A DNA stretch of 64,000 bases from Klebsiella oxytoca (GTDB taxonomy: Bacteria > Pseudomonadota > Gammaproteobacteria > Enterobacterales > Enterobacteriaceae). The notes under the pieces are model-generated. The model did no database searches. It saw only the letters and a program-made list of their open reading frames with translations, and was not told where the DNA came from. The stretch spans positions 310,001-374,000 of the forward strand of contig NZ_CP046115.1 of the NCBI RefSeq assembly GCF_009707385.1. The letters are read 5' to 3'. Shown here one piece after another: positions 44,169 to 53,513 of the stretch (position 1 is its first letter; each line of letters opens with the position of its first letter). Position numbers and translations under genes: made by a program.

Positions 44169-45167
44169 ATGATGTCTGAATCAACGTCTACTGCTTTTGC
44201 CGCTCACCGTTTTTCCATCGCGCCGATGCTCGACTGGACCGACAGACACTGCCGTTATTTTCTGCGTCAACTGTCGCAGCGCACGCTGTTGTACACCGAA
44301 ATGGTGACCACCGGTGCGATTATTCACGGCAAGGGCGACTATCTGGCCTATAGCGAAGAAGAGCATCCTGTTGCCTTACAGCTGGGGGGGAGCGACCCGA
44401 CTGCGCTGGCCCACAGCGCGAAGCTGGCGCAGGCGCGCGGCTATGATGAAATTAACCTTAACGTTGGTTGCCCGTCCGACCGAGTGCAGAACGGCATGTT
44501 TGGCGCCTGCCTGATGGGCAATGCTCAACTGGTTGCCGACTGTATTAAAGCGATGCGCGATGTGGTGTCTATTCCGGTAACGGTAAAAACTCGTATCGGC
44601 ATTGACGACCAGGACAGCTATGAATTTCTATGCGATTTTATCGACACGGTCTCCGGTAAAGGCGAATGCGAGATGTTTATCATCCACGCGCGTAAAGCCT
44701 GGCTTTCAGGGCTGAGCCCCAAAGAGAACCGCGAGATCCCGCCGCTGGACTATCCGCGCGTTTACCAGCTTAAGCGTGATTTCCCGCATCTGACCATGGC
44801 GATTAACGGCGGGATTAAGTCTCTGGCAGAGGCGAAACAGCACCTTGAACATATGGATGGGGTGATGGTGGGGCGCGAGGCGTATCAGAATCCGGGTATT
44901 CTTGCCTCGGTGGACCGGGAGATTTTCGGCGTTGAAGGCGTTGATGTTGACCCGGTCTCCGTAGTCCGGGCGATGTATCCCTATATTGAACGTGAACTCA
45001 GTAACGGCACCTACCTGGGACACGTGACGCGTCATATGCTGGGGTTGTTTCAGGGCATCCCTGGCGCGCGCCAGTGGCGTCGCTATCTGAGTGAAAATGC
45101 GCACAAAGCCGGGGCGGATATCAACGTGCTGGAGCAGGCGCTAAAACTGGTTGCCGATAAGCGGTAG
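44169..45167 (+). CDS. dusA: tRNA-dihydrouridine(20/20a) synthase
   Basis: Flavoenzyme reducing uridines 20 and 20a in the tRNA D loop. 332 residues. [14 protein letters not shown] at the FMN barrel entrance, the catalytic Cys in [19 protein letters not shown], and [14 protein letters not shown] are conserved. A second ATG at 44172 is an equal start. Confidence 0.95.
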   Translation: MMSESTSTAFAAHRFSIAPMLDWTDRHCRYFLRQLSQRTLLYTEMVTTGAIIHGKGDYLAYSEEEHPVALQLGGSDPTALAHSAKLAQARGYDEINLNVGCPSDRVQNGMFGACLMGNAQLVADCIKAMRDVVSIPVTVKTRIGIDDQDSYEFLCDFIDTVSGKGECEMFIIHARKAWLSGLSPKENREIPPLDYPRVYQLKRDFPHLTMAINGGIKSLAEAKQHLEHMDGVMVGREAYQNPGILASVDREIFGVEGVDVDPVSVVRAMYPYIERELSNGTYLGHVTRHMLGLFQGIPGARQWRRYLSENAHKAGADINVLEQALKLVADKR

Positions 45168-45196
45168 TTTTCGCTAAAACCTGGTCAATTTCACCA

Positions 45197-45232
45197 CGCC
45201 CGGCACTAACCCTGTCGGGCGTTTTGTTTTTA
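45197..45232 (+). terminator. Rho-independent terminator after dusA
   Basis: CGCCCG and CGGGCG (45197-45221) are followed by TTTTGTTTTT. Confidence 0.88.
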
Positions 45233-45248
45233 TTCAATAAGTTATGTT

Positions 45249-45264
45249 TGGCACGATTTTTGTA
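45249..45264 (+). promoter_or_regulatory. Sigma-54 promoter of pspG
   Basis: TGGCAC-N5-TTGTA matches the -24/-12 consensus TGGCAC-N5-TTGCW with one change. It is placed about 42 bp before pspG. E. coli pspG is transcribed by sigma-54 RNA polymerase with PspF. Confidence 0.85.
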
Positions 45265-45305
45265 ATAGCCGGCAAGGTAGATAAAATTTCTTTAGGGGAA
45301 AGACG

Positions 45306-45548
45306 ATGCTGGAACTGTTATTTGTGATTGGCTTTTTTGTCGTGCTGTTGGTCACCGGCGTTTCATTGCTGGGAATTATTGCCGCGATTGTGGTCGCGAC
45401 CGCGCTAATGTTTGTCGGCGGTCTGTTTGCGTTAATGATTAAACTGCTGCCGTGGCTGCTGCTGGCCGTAGTCGTGGTATGGGTGATACGGGCGATAAAA
45501 TCGCCAACCGAGAATCGTTATCGCGGTAATAACCGCTGGCGTTACTAA
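45306..45548 (+). CDS. pspG: Phage shock protein G
   Basis: 80-residue inner-membrane protein of the Psp envelope-stress response. Nearly all residues 1-65 are hydrophobic (LFVIGFFVVLLVTGVSLLGII; LALMIKLLPWLLLAVVVVWVI), then a basic tail RYRGNNRWRY. TTTAGGGGAAAG precedes the ATG. A monocistronic sigma-54 unit, as in E. coli. Confidence 0.93.
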   Translation: MLELLFVIGFFVVLLVTGVSLLGIIAAIVVATALMFVGGLFALMIKLLPWLLLAVVVVWVIRAIKSPTENRYRGNNRWRY

Positions 45549-45670
45549 GGTATTGAGCGGTATGTCACAACCTGAAGATTTTTGCATAAAACAGCGTAGG
45601 CTTTGCTTATCAAATCTGTCACTATTAGCGCGTTAACGAATTCATCGAGCTGTACCCTACATACAGCCGA

Positions 45671-45705
45671 ACAAAAAAAGTAAGGGCTTCCCATGTGGAA
45701 GCCCT
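45671..45705 (-). terminator. Rho-independent terminator after qorA
   Basis: AGGGCTTCC (45683-45691) and GGAAGCCCT (45697-45705) form a nine-pair stem. The minus strand continues TTACTTTTTTTG. Confidence 0.88.
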
Positions 45706-45717
45706 AAACTTTTGTCA

Positions 45718-46701
45718 TCACGGTAACAATAAACTCGAACCCTGCGTCGCCCGGCTTTCCAGCACTTCATGCGCGCGCCGGGCATCGGTTAATGCATATT
45801 TTTGACTCTCCGCGACATCCACTTTTATTACGCCGCTGGCGATTAGCGAGAACAGCTCGTTGCTGGCTTCCGTCAGCTCTTCGCGCGTGGTGATATAGCC
45901 ATGCAGCGAAGGGCGTGTCACGTACAGTGAACCTTTCTGATTGAGGATCCCAAGATTCACTCCGGTCACCGGGCCAGAAGAGTTGCCGAAGCTGACCATC
46001 AGCCCCCGACGCTGCAGGCAATCAAGCGAGGATTCCCAGGTATCTTTACCAACAGAGTCATAAACTACGTGGACTTTCTTACCGTCGGTGATCTCTTTCA
46101 GGCGTTCGACGATGTTTTCTTCGCGATAGTTAATGATTTGCCAGGCGCCGGCCTGTTTAGCGCGTCCGGCTTTCTGCGCGCTGCCGACGGTACCGATTAG
46201 TTTTGCCCCCAGCGCTTTTGCCCACTGGCAGGCAATCAGCCCGACGCCGCCAGCTGCGGCGTGAAACAGGAACGGCTCACCCGCTTTGATCTCGTAGGTT
46301 TTACGCAACAGGTAATAGACCGTGAGCCCTTTGAGAAATGAGGCCGCCGCCTGCTCGAAAGAGATAGCGTCAGGTAAAATGGCGGCCTTATCGGCGGGCA
46401 CGTTGTGCACGGAGCTATAAGCGCCCAGCGCTGATTGGGCATAGACCACCCGATCGCCGGCTTTAATATGATTCACGCCGCTGCCGACTTTGCTCACTAT
46501 GCCCGCAGCTTCGGTGCCCAGACCGCTCGGCAAAGTCGGCGGCGGGTAGAGGCCGCTGCGGATATAAGTATCGATGTAGTTGATGCCGATGGCCTTATTC
46601 TCTACCTGAATTTCGTGCTCCGCGGGATCTTTCGGCGTGAACTCCACCGCTTGCAGAACTTCAGGCCCTCCGTGCTTGTGAAATTCAATTCGTGTTGCCA
46701 T
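45718..46701 (-). CDS. qorA: NADPH:quinone oxidoreductase
   Basis: Zeta-crystallin-type medium-chain reductase that reduces quinones with NADPH. 327 residues, as in E. coli, from MATRIEFHKHGG at 46701. LPSGLGTEAAGIV near 60-72 and the cofactor loop HAAAGGVGLIACQWAKALGAK near 147-167; no zinc ligands, as expected for the group. Divergent from dnaB with a 61 bp gap. Confidence 0.95.
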   Translation of the reverse strand: MATRIEFHKHGGPEVLQAVEFTPKDPAEHEIQVENKAIGINYIDTYIRSGLYPPPTLPSGLGTEAAGIVSKVGSGVNHIKAGDRVVYAQSALGAYSSVHNVPADKAAILPDAISFEQAAASFLKGLTVYYLLRKTYEIKAGEPFLFHAAAGGVGLIACQWAKALGAKLIGTVGSAQKAGRAKQAGAWQIINYREENIVERLKEITDGKKVHVVYDSVGKDTWESSLDCLQRRGLMVSFGNSSGPVTGVNLGILNQKGSLYVTRPSLHGYITTREELTEASNELFSLIASGVIKVDVAESQKYALTDARRAHEVLESRATQGSSLLLP

Positions 46702-46762
46702 GCTTCCCCCATAAATGTGGTAATCTTTCGACCCATTCACTATCTCGGTAACTCCATTCACT

Positions 46763-48178
46763 ATGGCAGGAAATAAACCCTTCAACAAACCACAGACTGA
46801 ACCCCGCGAGCGAGACTATCAGGTCGACGGGTTGAAAGTCCCACCGCACTCGATTGAAGCGGAACAGTCGGTGTTGGGCGGTTTAATGCTGGATAACGAA
46901 CGCTGGGACGACGTTGCCGAACGCGTTGTTTCGGAAGATTTTTATACCCGTCCGCATCGCCATATTTTTACCGAAATGGCGCGTCTGCAGGAGTCCGGCA
47001 GCCCAATTGACCTGATAACGCTTGCAGAATCGCTTGAGCGTCAGGGGCAGTTGGACAGCGTTGGCGGATTCGCCTATCTGGCTGAATTATCGAAAAACAC
47101 GCCAAGCGCGGCGAACATCAGCGCTTATGCCGATATCGTGCGCGAACGCGCCGTTGTGCGTGAGATGATTTCGGTAGCGAATGAAATCGCCGAGGCCGGT
47201 TTCGACCCCCAGGGCCGCACCAGCGAAGACCTGCTCGACCTGGCGGAATCCAGGGTCTTTAAAATTGCTGAAAGCCGCGCTAATAAAGACGAAGGGCCGA
47301 AAAATATCGCTGACGTGCTGGATGCTACCGTGGCGCGTATTGAGCAGCTATTCCAGCAGCCGCATGACGGCGTCACCGGGGTGAATACCGGTTATGACGA
47401 TCTCAATAAAAAGACTGCCGGTCTTCAGCCATCCGACCTGATTATCGTCGCCGCGCGTCCGTCGATGGGTAAAACGACCTTTGCGATGAACCTCGTCGAA
47501 AACGCAGCGATGTTGCAGGATAAACCGGTATTAATCTTCAGTCTTGAGATGCCCTCCGAACAGATTATGATGCGTTCTCTGGCCTCGCTGTCGCGCGTTG
47601 ACCAGACCCGTATTCGTACCGGCCAGCTGGATGATGAAGACTGGGCGCGTATTTCCGGCACCATGGGGATCCTGCTGGAAAAACGTAATATCTATATCGA
47701 TGACTCCTCCGGCCTGACGCCGACGGAAGTGCGCTCCCGCGCGCGGCGTATCGCCCGCGAGCACGGCGGCATTGGTCTTATTATGATCGACTACCTGCAG
47801 CTAATGCGGGTGCCGTCGCTCTCCGATAACCGTACTCTGGAAATCGCCGAAATCTCCCGCTCGCTAAAAGCGCTGGCGAAGGAGCTGCAGGTGCCGGTGG
47901 TGGCGCTGTCGCAGCTTAACCGCTCTCTGGAACAGCGTGCAGATAAGCGCCCGGTGAACTCCGACCTGCGTGAATCCGGCTCTATCGAGCAGGACGCCGA
48001 CTTAATCATGTTTATCTACCGTGATGAGGTTTATCACGAAAACAGTGACTTAAAAGGCATTGCCGAAATTATTATTGGTAAACAGCGTAACGGCCCTATC
48101 GGGACGGTGCGCCTGACGTTTAACGGTCAATGGTCGCGTTTTGATAACTATGCTGGGCCACAATACGACGACGAATAA
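46763..48178 (+). CDS. dnaB: Replicative DNA helicase DnaB
   Basis: Hexameric 5'-3' helicase of the replication fork. 471 residues, as in E. coli. N-terminal primase-interacting domain (VPPHSIEAEQSVLGGLML), linker, and RecA-like domain with Walker A ARPSMGKTT near 230 and Walker B GLIMIDYLQLM. No intein. Ends before an ERIC-type element that separates it from alr. Confidence 0.98.
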   Translation: MAGNKPFNKPQTEPRERDYQVDGLKVPPHSIEAEQSVLGGLMLDNERWDDVAERVVSEDFYTRPHRHIFTEMARLQESGSPIDLITLAESLERQGQLDSVGGFAYLAELSKNTPSAANISAYADIVRERAVVREMISVANEIAEAGFDPQGRTSEDLLDLAESRVFKIAESRANKDEGPKNIADVLDATVARIEQLFQQPHDGVTGVNTGYDDLNKKTAGLQPSDLIIVAARPSMGKTTFAMNLVENAAMLQDKPVLIFSLEMPSEQIMMRSLASLSRVDQTRIRTGQLDDEDWARISGTMGILLEKRNIYIDDSSGLTPTEVRSRARRIAREHGGIGLIMIDYLQLMRVPSLSDNRTLEIAEISRSLKALAKELQVPVVALSQLNRSLEQRADKRPVNSDLRESGSIEQDADLIMFIYRDEVYHENSDLKGIAEIIIGKQRNGPIGTVRLTFNGQWSRFDNYAGPQYDDE

Positions 48179-48185
48179 ATCTCCG

Positions 48186-48297
48186 TCATCCTTCATGCTG
48201 CAGATGCGTTGACTACGCCTGTTCACCCCGGTCACTTAGTTAACTAAGTGACCGGGGATTCTCAGGCTTGTCGCCTTCCTGCAACACGAAGGATTTA
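48186..48297. repeat. ERIC-like palindromic element between dnaB and alr
   Basis: The outer arms CATCCTTCATGCTGCAG and CTGCAACACGAAGGAT are inverted. The centre is a perfect palindrome, CCCCGGTCACTTAG-TTAA-CTAAGTGACCGGGG (about 48226-48257). CTAAGTGACCGGGG resembles the ERIC2 primer sequence AAGTGACTGGGG. Confidence 0.78.
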
Positions 48298-48323
48298 GGA
48301 GATTCTTTTATTAAGGAATTCAA

Positions 48324-49403
48324 ATGCAAGCGGCAACTGTAGTCATTAACCGCCGCGCTCTGCGACACAACCTGCAACGTCTACGTGAACTGGCGCCAGC
48401 CAGCAAACTGGTTGCGGTGGTGAAAGCGAACGCTTACGGACACGGTCTTCTTGAGACCGCGCGAACGCTCCCTGACGCCGATGCTTTTGGCGTCGCCCGA
48501 CTTGAAGAAGCTTTGCGCCTGCGCGCTGGCGGTATTACTCAGCCGATTCTGCTGCTGGAGGGTTTTTTCGAGGCTGCCGATCTGCCGGTAATTTCCGCCC
48601 AGCACCTGCATACCGCGGTACACAGCATGGAACAGCTGGCGGCGCTGGAAGAAGCGGATTTACCCGAGCCGGTGACCGTCTGGATGAAACTGGATACCGG
48701 GATGCATCGTTTAGGCGTTTTGCCCGAGCAGGCCGAAGCGTTCTATCAGCGCCTGAGCCAGTGTAAAAACGTCCGTCAGCCGGTCAACATAGTCAGCCAT
48801 TTTGCCCGAGCGGATGAGCCCGAGTGCGGCGCCACTGAACGTCAGCTGGATATCTTTACCTCCTTCACGGAAGGTAAACCGGGGCTGCGTTCTATCGCCG
48901 CGTCCGGTGGGATTTTGCTGTGGCCGCAGTCGCACTTCGACTGGGTGCGTCCGGGGATTATCCTCTACGGCGTGTCGCCGCTCGACGGTGGATCCACCGG
49001 CGCGGATTTTGGCTGTCAGCCGGTGATGTCCCTGACCTCCAGCCTGATTGCTGTTCGCGAGCATAAAGCCGGCGAGCCGGTGGGCTACGGCGGAACCTGG
49101 ATCAGCGAGCGTAATACGCGGTTAGGGGTTGTGGCGATGGGTTACGGCGATGGCTATCCGCGCGCAGCGCCATCTGGGACGCCTGTACTGGTCAATGGTC
49201 GTGAAGTGCCGATTGTCGGGCGCGTGGCGATGGATATGATTTGCGTCGATCTTGGCCCTGATGCTCTGGATAAAGCTGGCGATTCGGTCGTGCTGTGGGG
49301 GGATGGTTTGCCGGTCGAGCGCATCGCCGGAATCACAAAAGTAAGTGCTTACGAACTTATTACGCGGCTGACTTCACGAGTCACGATGAAGTACGTGGAT
49401 TAA
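48324..49403 (+). CDS. alr: Alanine racemase (constitutive)
   Basis: PLP enzyme interconverting L- and D-alanine for peptidoglycan. 359 residues, as in E. coli Alr. PLP Lys34 in [11 protein letters not shown]; catalytic Tyr in the region [28 protein letters not shown] near 255. Start at 48324 behind AAGGAATTCA. Confidence 0.96.
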   Translation: MQAATVVINRRALRHNLQRLRELAPASKLVAVVKANAYGHGLLETARTLPDADAFGVARLEEALRLRAGGITQPILLLEGFFEAADLPVISAQHLHTAVHSMEQLAALEEADLPEPVTVWMKLDTGMHRLGVLPEQAEAFYQRLSQCKNVRQPVNIVSHFARADEPECGATERQLDIFTSFTEGKPGLRSIAASGGILLWPQSHFDWVRPGIILYGVSPLDGGSTGADFGCQPVMSLTSSLIAVREHKAGEPVGYGGTWISERNTRLGVVAMGYGDGYPRAAPSGTPVLVNGREVPIVGRVAMDMICVDLGPDALDKAGDSVVLWGDGLPVERIAGITKVSAYELITRLTSRVTMKYVD

Positions 49404-49422
49404 TTTCAGCCACTGCTCTTTT

Positions 49423-49514
49423 CCCCCGGTGGCGGCTGACGCCTTACCGGGGCTACGGGTTCACTACCGGCTGCGGGCCGGTACCGGGCAAGGCGTTTAC
49501 GCCGCAACCCGGGA
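49423..49514. repeat. REP/BIME pair
   Basis: CCCCCGGTGGCGGCTGACGCCTTACCGGGGCTAC is followed by an inverted GTACCGGGCAAGGCGTTTACGCCGCAACCCGGG unit, in the gap between alr and tyrB. Confidence 0.82.
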
Positions 49515-49639
49515 AGGGCATCGACGCTGATGCGTCAGACCCGTTCTGGGCTGTTTTATCCACCAACATCCTCTCGACCTTCTTTCACATCCAGTTTATT
49601 GTGTTATGACGAGCCCATGTAAACCTGGAGAAACATCAC

Positions 49640-50833
49640 GTGTTTCAGAAAGTTGACGCCTACGCTGGCGACCCTATTCTTTCCCTGATGGAGCGTTTCA
49701 AAGACGATCCGCGTAGTGACAAAGTAAATCTCAGCATCGGTCTTTATTACAACGAAGACGGCATTATTCCCCAGCTGCAGGCGGTTGCTGAAGCGGAGGC
49801 GCGTCTCAATGCCCAGCCGCATGGCGCCTCAGTCTATCTACCTATGGAAGGGCTGAATACATATCGTCACGCTATTGCGCCGCTGCTGTTCGGCGCTGAC
49901 CATCCGGTGCTGGCGCAAAATCGCGTGGCCTCTATCCAGACGTTGGGCGGCTCCGGGGCGCTGAAAGTGGGCGCAGATTTCCTGAAACGCTATTTCCCGG
50001 GTTCGCACGTTTGGGTTAGCGATCCGACCTGGGAAAACCACATTGCCATATTTGAAGGGGCTGGATTCGAAGTAAGTACTTACCCATGGTTTGATGATAA
50101 AACCAATGGCGTGCGTTTCGAGGCTTTCCTGGAAAAACTTAAATCGCTACCGGAACGCGATATTGTGCTGCTGCATCCGTGTTGTCATAACCCAACGGGA
50201 GCCGATCTCACCAACGCTCAATGGGATGAAGTGGTTGAGGTGCTGAAAGCGCGCAATTTGATTCCCTTCCTCGATATCGCCTATCAGGGCTTTGGCGCAG
50301 GAATTGAGGAAGATGCCTACGCTATCCGCGCTATTGCCAACGCCGGTATTCCCATGCTGGTGAGCAATTCGTTCTCGAAAATTTTCTCCCTGTACGGTGA
50401 GCGAGTTGGCGGGTTATCAATCGTCTGTGAAGACGCAGAAACCGCAGGTCGCGTGCTCGGACAGTTAAAAGCGACAGTACGTCGTAACTACTCCAGCCCA
50501 CCAAACTTTGGCGCGCAGGTGGTTGCGGCGGTATTAAGCGACAGCGAGTTGAAAGCCTCGTGGCTGGCGGAAGTTGAAGAGATGCGCATCCGTATTCTGG
50601 CCATGCGTCAGGAGCTGGTGAATGTCCTTAAAGATACCGTGCCGGGAGGGGATTTTGATTATCTGCTTAAACAGCGCGGAATGTTCAGCTATACCGGGTT
50701 CAGCCCAGCCCAGGTTGATCGCTTGCGCGACGAGTTTGGTGTCTACCTGATTGCCAGCGGCCGTATGTGCGTAGCGGGACTCAATTCACGCAATGTTCAG
50801 CGCGTGGCGCAGGCGTTTGCTGCTGTCATATAG
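49640..50833 (+). CDS. tyrB: Aromatic amino acid aminotransferase
   Basis: PLP aminotransferase for the last step of tyrosine and phenylalanine synthesis and for leucine. 397 residues, as in E. coli. The PLP Lys lies in [17 protein letters not shown] near 247; [12 protein letters not shown] holds the Asn that contacts PLP. E. coli tyrB is repressed by TyrR; upstream I see only a weak half-site (ATGTAAACC, 49617-49625). Confidence 0.96.
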   Translation: MFQKVDAYAGDPILSLMERFKDDPRSDKVNLSIGLYYNEDGIIPQLQAVAEAEARLNAQPHGASVYLPMEGLNTYRHAIAPLLFGADHPVLAQNRVASIQTLGGSGALKVGADFLKRYFPGSHVWVSDPTWENHIAIFEGAGFEVSTYPWFDDKTNGVRFEAFLEKLKSLPERDIVLLHPCCHNPTGADLTNAQWDEVVEVLKARNLIPFLDIAYQGFGAGIEEDAYAIRAIANAGIPMLVSNSFSKIFSLYGERVGGLSIVCEDAETAGRVLGQLKATVRRNYSSPPNFGAQVVAAVLSDSELKASWLAEVEEMRIRILAMRQELVNVLKDTVPGGDFDYLLKQRGMFSYTGFSPAQVDRLRDEFGVYLIASGRMCVAGLNSRNVQRVAQAFAAVI

Positions 50834-50851
50834 TTTTAACTTAACTTTAAT

Positions 50852-50877
50852 GCCCTCACTGATATTCTGGTGAGGGT
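50852..50877 (+). terminator. Hairpin after tyrB
   Basis: GCCCTCAC and GTGAGGG pair across a ten-base loop. Only a weak T-rich tail follows (TAATTG), so termination strength is uncertain. Confidence 0.55.
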
Positions 50878-51029
50878 AATTGCCTCCCTGAAGTGTGATC
50901 CCTCTCCTTTTATGCGATATCTGAACAGAAAAGCCTTCCTATCTTTGCCTGCGAGGGGTAAGGTTTTGGGGCAATAATAAGCGTACACATTATTGAAAAT
51001 TATAACGATTAATTTATTCAGGGAAAAAT

Positions 51030-51743
51030 ATGCGCAAGATTATTCTCGGCCTGGGAGCCGTCTGCTTACTGTTCACGCTAAATAGTTCCGTCGTTGCTCA
51101 CGCCTCTGCACCGCAGCCGCTGTGGACGGGCACCAATATGGCGAAACTCGCCGAACAGGCGCCCATTCATTGGGTTTCCGTCGCGCAGATTGAAAACAGC
51201 CTGTTGGGGCGCCAACCGATGGCCATCGGTTTTGATATTGACGATACGGTTCTGTTCTCCAGCCCGGGCTTCTGGCGCGGGCAGAAAACTTATTCCCCCG
51301 GCAGCGATGATTACCTGAAAAACCCGGAGTTCTGGGAAAAAATGAACAATGGCTGGGATGAGTTCAGCATGCCGAAAGAGGTGGCTCGTCAGCTGATTGC
51401 GATGCACATTAAACGCGGCGATAGCATCTACTTTGTCACCGGGCGCAGTCAGACCAAAACTGAAACGGTATCAAAAATCTTACAGGATGATTTTCTCATT
51501 CCGGCAGCGAACATGAATCCGGTTATTTTTGCGGGCGATAAACCTGGTCAGAACACCAAAATCCAGTGGCTGCAGGAGAAGGGGATCAAAGTCTTCTACG
51601 GCGATTCTGATAACGATATCTCCGCAGCACGAGAGGTTGGTGCGCGTGGGATCCGCATTTTGCGGGCATCGAACTCCTCCTATAAGCCGCTGCCGATGGC
51701 GGGCGCTCAGGGAGAAGAGGTGATTGTGAATTCAGAATATTAA
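51030..51743 (+). CDS. aphA: Class B acid phosphatase AphA
   Basis: Periplasmic non-specific phosphatase/phosphotransferase of the DDDD superfamily. 237 residues, as in E. coli, with a signal peptide ending near HASA (residue 26-27). The catalytic motif [12 protein letters not shown] (near 68-79) and the second motif YGDSDNDI near 190 are intact. GGGAAAAAT precedes the ATG. Confidence 0.95.
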   Translation: MRKIILGLGAVCLLFTLNSSVVAHASAPQPLWTGTNMAKLAEQAPIHWVSVAQIENSLLGRQPMAIGFDIDDTVLFSSPGFWRGQKTYSPGSDDYLKNPEFWEKMNNGWDEFSMPKEVARQLIAMHIKRGDSIYFVTGRSQTKTETVSKILQDDFLIPAANMNPVIFAGDKPGQNTKIQWLQEKGIKVFYGDSDNDISAAREVGARGIRILRASNSSYKPLPMAGAQGEEVIVNSEY

Positions 51744-51773
51744 GCTGCCAGGCGGCTTAATCATGTATTGCTA

Positions 51774-51803
51774 AACGGCAGCCAGCGGGCTGCCGTTTTT
51801 TTG
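51774..51803 (+). terminator. Rho-independent terminator after aphA
   Basis: ACGGCAGCC and GGCTGCCGT form a nine-pair stem, followed by TTTTTT. Confidence 0.93.
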
Positions 51804-51883
51804 TGCAAAATAGCGAGCCAAAGGTTTACCTTTTCGCTTATTGCTGCACACTTAGGAAGGTTCATTGGTAAAAGGAGTCGCTT

Positions 51884-52300
51884 ATGTGGCATCAGCAAAC
51901 CCTGACGTTAAGTCCGAAACCACGGGGCTTTCATCTGGTCACTGATGAAATTGTTGGCCAGGTTCACGAAGTCTCGCAAGTGAAAACTGGCCTACTGCAT
52001 TTGCTGCTCCAGCATACATCTGCTTCCCTGACGCTAAATGAAAACTGCGATCCGACCGTCCGCTACGATATGGAGCAGCATTTTCTGAAAGCCGTACCGG
52101 ATAACGCGCCGTACGAACATGATTATGAAGGTTCTGATGATATGCCCTCGCACATTAAGTCGTCGATGCTGGGCGTGTCGCTGATGCTGCCCGTTCGGGA
52201 TGGGCGCGTCAGGCTGGGGACCTGGCAGGGTATCTGGCTGGGGGAGCATCGTATTCATGGTGGCGCGCGCCAAATTATCGCGACGCTTATGGGGGAATAA
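51884..52300 (+). CDS. yjbQ: YjbQ family protein (UPF0047)
   Basis: 138 residues, as in E. coli. The family signature [25 protein letters not shown] (residues about 44-68) and [13 protein letters not shown] carry His and Asp residues of a trimeric pocket. Weak thiamine-phosphate synthase activity is reported for the E. coli protein; the true role is unsettled. AAAAGGAG precedes the ATG. Two bases separate it from yjbR. Confidence 0.92.
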   Translation: MWHQQTLTLSPKPRGFHLVTDEIVGQVHEVSQVKTGLLHLLLQHTSASLTLNENCDPTVRYDMEQHFLKAVPDNAPYEHDYEGSDDMPSHIKSSMLGVSLMLPVRDGRVRLGTWQGIWLGEHRIHGGARQIIATLMGE

Positions 52301-52302
52301 AA

Positions 52303-52656
52303 ATGACAATTTCGGATCTATTGCTGTACTGCATGGCAAAACCGGGCGCGGAACAGAGCGTGCACAGCGACTGGAAAGCCACGCAGATTAAAGCGGCAGA
52401 TGTCCTGTTCGCGATGATAAAAGAGGTGGAGGACAACCGGCCTGCGGTTTCATTAAAGACCAGCCCCGAGCTTGCGGAACTGCTACGGCAGCAGCATCGC
52501 GATGTCCGCCCCAGCAAACATCTCAATAAAGCCCACTGGAGTACGGTGTTTCTTGATGGCTCTCTGCCTGACTCACAAATTTATTATCTGGTTGATGCTT
52601 CATATCAGCAGGCCCTTGATTCTCTGCCCGAGAACAAGCGAAAGCTGTTGCCATAA
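52303..52656 (+). CDS. yjbR: MmcQ/YjbR family protein
   Basis: 117 residues (118 in E. coli). The CyaY-like/double-wing fold motif KPGAEQSVHSDWKATQIK and the C-terminal LNKAHWSTVFLDGSLPDSQIYYLVDASY identify the family, which has a suggested DNA-binding role. The start is two bases after yjbQ, whose GGGGGAATAA end supplies the ribosome site. Confidence 0.92.
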   Translation: MTISDLLLYCMAKPGAEQSVHSDWKATQIKAADVLFAMIKEVEDNRPAVSLKTSPELAELLRQQHRDVRPSKHLNKAHWSTVFLDGSLPDSQIYYLVDASYQQALDSLPENKRKLLP

Positions 52657-52658
52657 AG

Positions 52659-52967
52659 CTAAATTCTGGGCAGCAGCGCCAGCAGCGTCATATCCAGCAG
52701 CCGAAGCAGCGTGGACTGAAGATGCGTTTGCATTGCGATACGCTCGTTGTTAGCGCGAATGCGGGCAATGTCGCGCTGCCCTTCCAGAAGCAATATAAGG
52801 TCGTCCTGGGTCAACCAGCCGCGAGCCTGCTCTTCTAACGCCCGTAACGTGAGCGTACCGGCGTTGCGAATGCCGCTATCGTCATCATTAACTACGGCCT
52901 TCATAAGCTGTATCCACTCTGCCGTATTTACGGTGGAACTGATGTTTAAACGATCTATGGTGGACAT
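52659..52967 (-). CDS. Uncharacterised 102-residue helical protein
   Basis: I do not recognise this gene. The product is predicted to be mostly helical and soluble, with an acidic middle (NDDDSGIRNAGTL) and a leucine-rich end (LLRLLDMTLLALLPRI) that could be a short membrane or packing helix. It starts two bases after the stop of the lipoprotein gene (TAACAATG), with the ribosome site inside that gene (CGGGAGATAA), so the two are translationally linked. It ends tail to tail with yjbR, two bases apart. Codon use is like the neighbours, and the tight packing supports a real gene. Confidence 0.72.
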   Translation of the reverse strand: MSTIDRLNISSTVNTAEWIQLMKAVVNDDDSGIRNAGTLTLRALEEQARGWLTQDDLILLLEGQRDIARIRANNERIAMQTHLQSTLLRLLDMTLLALLPRI

Positions 52968-52969
52968 TG

Positions 52970-53380
52970 TTATCTCCCGGAACGCCGTTGTTCGCCGCCG
53001 ATGGCCTGCTGGTAAAGATTTTCCGTTTGTTGTGCTAAAACAGCGGCTTCAAAAGGCGTTATCGCCGCATCCTGGCGGGAAACGTGCAGGTATAACCGCT
53101 GAAAATTATTCTCCAGCACGCGCAGGTTATTCTGTCGTAGCGCATCGCTATCGTTTAACGCCAGGCTGAACAGTTGATGAATCTGGCGAGTCTCATGCCT
53201 TAGTAATTGCTGGTCGACTGGCGCTGTCGCGGCATCGCTGATGAACTGAAGATGAAGCTGTTCCAGCATTTGTAGCCGCTCAGAGGCCGTGCCGCTGTAG
53301 CTATCTACCCAGCTGCAGGCGGTTATCACCAACAACGCTGCGGTGAAGATGAATTGATAAAACCCGTGCTTTAATTTCAT
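52970..53380 (-). CDS. Putative small lipoprotein
   Basis: 136 residues. The N-terminus MKLKHGFYQFIFTAALLVITACSW is a lipoprotein signal peptide: basic start, hydrophobic core and a lipobox ITAC with Cys at position 22. Residue +2 is Ser, so outer-membrane sorting by Lol is expected. The rest is helical, with heptad-like leucines (ERLQMLEQLHLQF; NNLRVLENNFQRLYLHV), suggesting a coiled-coil periplasmic protein. No function recognised. First gene of a two-gene unit with the 102-residue gene; lies between yjbR and uvrA. Confidence 0.78.
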   Translation of the reverse strand: MKLKHGFYQFIFTAALLVITACSWVDSYSGTASERLQMLEQLHLQFISDAATAPVDQQLLRHETRQIHQLFSLALNDSDALRQNNLRVLENNFQRLYLHVSRQDAAITPFEAAVLAQQTENLYQQAIGGEQRRSGR

Positions 53381-53480
53381 GATGCATTCTGCAATCTATG
53401 ACAGTAGGCGCTATCTGATGACAGATGCCGTCCTGCCGCAAATCACAAAACATCAACGGGATAAAATGAGAGGAGATGAT

Positions 53481-53505
53481 GCCTCTTCCCGGGATGAGAA
53501 GAGGC
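53481..53505 (-). terminator. Hairpin after uvrA
   Basis: GCCTCTTC and GAAGAGGC pair across a nine-base loop, eight bases past the uvrA stop. No T tract follows on the minus strand, so it is a 3' stem-loop of uncertain strength. Confidence 0.5.
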
Positions 53506-53513
53506 AGGTGAGA

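Noticed and set aside
49600..49639. TyrR box before tyrB
   Set aside because: Only one half (ATGTAAACC) is visible; the TGTAAA-N6-TTTACA palindrome is not met well enough to list it as a feature.
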